A stretch of 64,000 nucleotides of DNA from Mesorhizobium liriopis (lineage in GTDB: Bacteria; Pseudomonadota; Alphaproteobacteria; Rhizobiales; Rhizobiaceae): assembly GCF_024053505.1 (NCBI RefSeq), contig NZ_JAMXQS010000002.1:248001-312000 (forward strand). The letters are read 5' to 3'. Positions 62,106-64,000 of this stretch are shown here, piece after piece. The position numbers were made by a program, and so were the translations under genes. Below the pieces are notes generated by a model. It ran no database searches, was not told where the DNA came from, and worked only from the letters and a program-made list of their open reading frames with translations. Numbering within the stretch: position 1 is the first letter of the stretch; every line of letters begins with the position of its first letter.

Positions 62106-62510
62106 TCACTCGTTATGCGGCGTCGCATGTCCTCCCTTGCGGAGAAACTCGCGATCGATGGCCGCAAGAAGCGCTTCGCCCTTTTCTCCCGCCTGAAGCC
62201 GGATCAACGCATCGATCTTCGCTTCCATGCGATCGTCGTTTTCCTTGGAAGACGGTGAGCCGACATAAAGAAAATAGGCAAGACCCACCACCTGCCAGAG
62301 CAGTTGGAGGAACTCGGACTGCCAGTTCTCGAATGTATCCCGCCCCATGATGACGAGATAATCCGACACTTGCGGCGTTTGCGCGTGTTCAGCTGCCTCG
62401 TTCACATAAGCATACCAGCCGAAAAGCCAGTGCAGACCGAGACTGACGGCGAAGAACAAGATGGTCAGCCATGCATAGGCATAGCGGTGCCAGACATTGT
62501 AACTCGGCAT
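62106..62510 (-). CDS. DUF6766-like membrane protein
   Basis: A protein of 134 residues with two or more membrane helices (AYAWLTILFFAVSLGLHWLFGW and LQLLWQVVGLAYFLYVG). The segment NWQSEFLQLLWQVVGLAYFLYVGSP followed by SKENDDRMEAKID is characteristic of the DUF6766 group found widely in alphaproteobacteria. The C-terminal tail is a charged cytoplasmic helix. Function is unknown; such genes usually stand alone among stress genes. Confidence 0.7.
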   Translation of the reverse strand: MPSYNVWHRYAYAWLTILFFAVSLGLHWLFGWYAYVNEAAEHAQTPQVSDYLVIMGRDTFENWQSEFLQLLWQVVGLAYFLYVGSPSSKENDDRMEAKIDALIRLQAGEKGEALLAAIDREFLRKGGHATPHNE

Positions 62511-62659
62511 GGTCGGCGGCTTTCGTGCTATGAGTTCCTGTCGCCAGGCGGCGAACCACCGAAAGCTCCCGCCTACTCGCTCAAAAACGTCTTACAGGCG
62601 CTCGCTCCGGCACTGTCATTGACATTTGTTGCGTTCGAAGCGCGGCTTCGGCCATGGCT

Positions 62660-62757
62660 CCGGAAGAAAAAGCCAGCTCGGCATAGTGACGCCGGGTAGC
62701 CAAACGGTTGGGGGTGACCTCGAAAAGAAGAAACGAGGTCTCACGCCGAGCCTGGCT
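62660..62757 (-). terminator. Compound intrinsic terminator after the DUF6894 gene
   Basis: Read on the minus strand, an outer stem joins 62745-62757 with 62671-62682 (AGCCAGGCTCGGC against GCCGAGCTGGCT, one bulge), enclosing a perfect 7-bp hairpin GACCTCG/CGAGGTC (62716-62740). Five T follow the outer stem. This fits a branched terminator for the gene at 62761-63015. Confidence 0.6.
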
Positions 62758-62760
62758 TGC

Positions 62761-63015
62761 TTACTCGTTTTCCTTTTTTTTCAACCAAAGGCCCGCATAG
62801 GTCAGCGTGGCGGAATAAACCGGCCTTCCCGCCTCGTCCTTCACCAGAACGGTAAACGCCTGCCGGTCGCCGTCATTGGGAATCTCATCCTTGGCGATCG
62901 CCGGCAGCGCCTTCATCGCTTCAGCTCGCACCTGTTCGGGCGTACCGCATTCGAGGCCTCGATCGTCCTCGACGTGCACGCCGTTTTCGAATGTGTCGAA
63001 GAAATACATTGCCAT
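62761..63015 (-). CDS. DUF6894 family small protein
   Basis: A protein of 84 residues starting MAMYFFDTFENGVHVEDDRGLEC, the pattern of the DUF6894 family common in rhizobia (YFFD...D..G.E...), with ARAEAMKALPAIAKDEIP-like helix and a strand-rich C-terminal half (FTVLVKDEAGRPVYSATLTYAGLWL). It is soluble, with unknown function. A probable terminator follows directly on the same strand. Confidence 0.75.
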   Translation of the reverse strand: MAMYFFDTFENGVHVEDDRGLECGTPEQVRAEAMKALPAIAKDEIPNDGDRQAFTVLVKDEAGRPVYSATLTYAGLWLKKKENE

Positions 63016-63299
63016 GCATCGTCGCTAGCGCCGATCGGGAAGCGATGCATTTAACTTTGCGAGGACGCGACGTTTCTGTCCGCTTCGCTGTAAAGCGACA
63101 AGACGGCCATTCCCATCTTGGGGGTTTCCTTGGGTGATGACCGCGCCAGATAAGACTCGCCGCTGCCCGACCCGACGTCTTCGAGGCAAGGCGGATGCGG
63201 CTGACCTGTTTCCGGGAACCATCAAACTAACCTTTGCGAGGGCCGGCAGCCCAGGCGCACGCTATGGTTGACTGTTGAAGGGTTGAAAGGCCGAAGCCC

Positions 63300-64000
63300 A
63301 TGTCTCGAACCGATCCCATTTCGGAAACCCGCCCTCGCGAACCTCATTTGCGAGAAAGGTCTACCTGGTTCCTTTTCACCGTCGCGGCGATCATCGGCAT
63401 CATCGGGCTGGGCCTGATCGGCGCCGGCTTCTATCTCGTTTCGCTGGGCGGCTCCTGGTATTATGCGATCACCGGCATCGGCATGGTGGCGACCGCATTC
63501 CTTCTTTTCCGCCGCTCCCCGTTCGCGCTCATTCTCTATGCAGCGATCATTCTCGGCACGCTGATCTGGGCGGTGGTCGAGATCGGCTTTGACTGGTGGA
63601 AGCTCGTGCCACGGGGCGACATCGTCTTCATTCTCGGCATCCTGCTGCTTCTGCCTTGGGTCACCACCCGCCTCGGACGCGACCGGACGGAGCGTCCACT
63701 GCTCTTCTGGCGTGGGGCAGCGCTCCCACTCGCGCTTTCGCTGGTGATTGCGGCCGTGGTCGGGGTGTTTTCGATCACCCGCGATCACGATCAGCACGGT
63801 AGCCTCCCCGAAGAGGCGCGAGCGCAAGTTCCGCAGGCTTATGCCGGCGTGCCGGACAAGGACTGGACGGCTTATGGCCGCTCGGGGCGTGGCGACAAGT
63901 GGTCGCCGTTGAAGCAGATCAATGCCGGCAACGTCTCGCAGCTGGACGTCGCATGGCAGATCCAGACCGGCGACGTGAAACGCGAGGGCGATCCCAACGA
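63300..64000 (+). CDS. Membrane-bound PQQ-dependent dehydrogenase, glucose/quinate/shikimate type, N-terminal part
   Basis: It is open from ATG at 63300 to the window end (233 residues seen). The first 160 residues form five membrane helices (IIGIIGLGLIGAGFYLVSLGG, ALILYAAIILGTLIWAVVEIGFDWWKLVPRGDIVFILGILLLLPWV), typical of the Gcd/QuiA membrane domain. Then the periplasmic beta-propeller begins with DWTAYGRSGRGDKWSPLKQINAGNVSQLDVAWQIQTGD. Full members are about 780 residues and oxidise glucose, quinate or related polyols, passing electrons to ubiquinone. The substrate cannot be decided without the C-terminal part. Confidence 0.9.
   Translation, partial: MSRTDPISETRPREPHLRERSTWFLFTVAAIIGIIGLGLIGAGFYLVSLGGSWYYAITGIGMVATAFLLFRRSPFALILYAAIILGTLIWAVVEIGFDWWKLVPRGDIVFILGILLLLPWVTTRLGRDRTERPLLFWRGAALPLALSLVIAAVVGVFSITRDHDQHGSLPEEARAQVPQAYAGVPDKDWTAYGRSGRGDKWSPLKQINAGNVSQLDVAWQIQTGDVKREGDPN

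Noticed and set aside
1-64000. tRNA, rRNA, CRISPR array, insertion sequence or phage genes
   Set aside because: I looked for them by eye on both strands and saw none; a dedicated RNA search could still find small RNAs.

Overview
The window is a GC-rich, densely packed stretch of an alphaproteobacterial chromosome, most likely from the order Hyphomicrobiales (rhizobia and relatives). This rests on a TGA-N9-TCA (RirA-type IRO) box before a siderophore receptor, a fused MrpAB antiporter subunit, a MocD/MocE/MocF-like oxygenase set otherwise known from rhizopine catabolism, and many rhizobia-like ABC importers. I found no tRNA, rRNA, CRISPR array, insertion sequence or phage gene. Both window edges cut genes: the 3' end of cutC at the left and the 5' part of a PQQ glucose-type dehydrogenase at the right.

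Layout. 1-8.9 kb holds housekeeping and stress genes: cutC, an M24-like protein, a siderophore esterase plus TonB-dependent receptor pair under a probable iron operator, DUF2218, an M29 aminopeptidase, an ABC-F ATPase and DUF2243. 8.9-16.8 kb is a four-gene minus-strand operon for a surface glycan. Three of its four genes are domain fusions: glycosyltransferase + UDP-galactopyranose mutase, glycosyltransferase + Gfo/Idh/MocA oxidoreductase, and glycosyltransferase + clan GH-A-like hydrolase. 17.0-25.1 kb has a pair of 71-residue coiled-coil proteins, an SDR and a six-gene Mrp Na+/H+ antiporter operon. 25.1-30.2 kb has an orphan terminator and a TPP riboswitch driving a thiamin-precursor uptake and salvage operon (thiX-thiY-thiM-thiE-thiD), followed by an ArsR-type regulator. 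30.3-34.8 kb is an alkanesulfonate operon (binding-protein-like gene, ssuD, ssuC, ssuB, ssuA).

34.8-49.7 kb is a large catabolic region for what is probably a methylated inositol or inosamine derivative. It has RpiR, LacI and GlxA-type AraC regulators; a membrane di-iron oxygenase with its own Rieske ferredoxin and FAD reductase (mocD-mocE-mocF type); a PanB-family protein that has lost the canonical metal ligands; a ribose/inositol-type ABC importer; two Gfo/Idh/MocA dehydrogenases; an SDR; and a MocC/IolE-like TIM-barrel protein. The combination suggests import, oxidative O-demethylation and dehydrogenation of a cyclitol. The PanB-like member is the least explained part and the best candidate for something new.

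49.9-61.4 kb is a second glycan and compatible-solute region: a fused sucrose-phosphate synthase/phosphatase, GT2, GT4, GT29-like, MurG-like and DxD glycosyltransferases, and two small hydrophilic proteins. It ends with a second copy of the GH-A-like hydrolase beside an internally deleted remnant of the glycosyltransferase-UDP-galactopyranose mutase fusion, so it shares ancestry with the 8.9-16.8 kb operon. 61.4-64 kb holds small proteins (a 47-residue exported peptide, DUF6766, DUF6894) and the start of the dehydrogenase.
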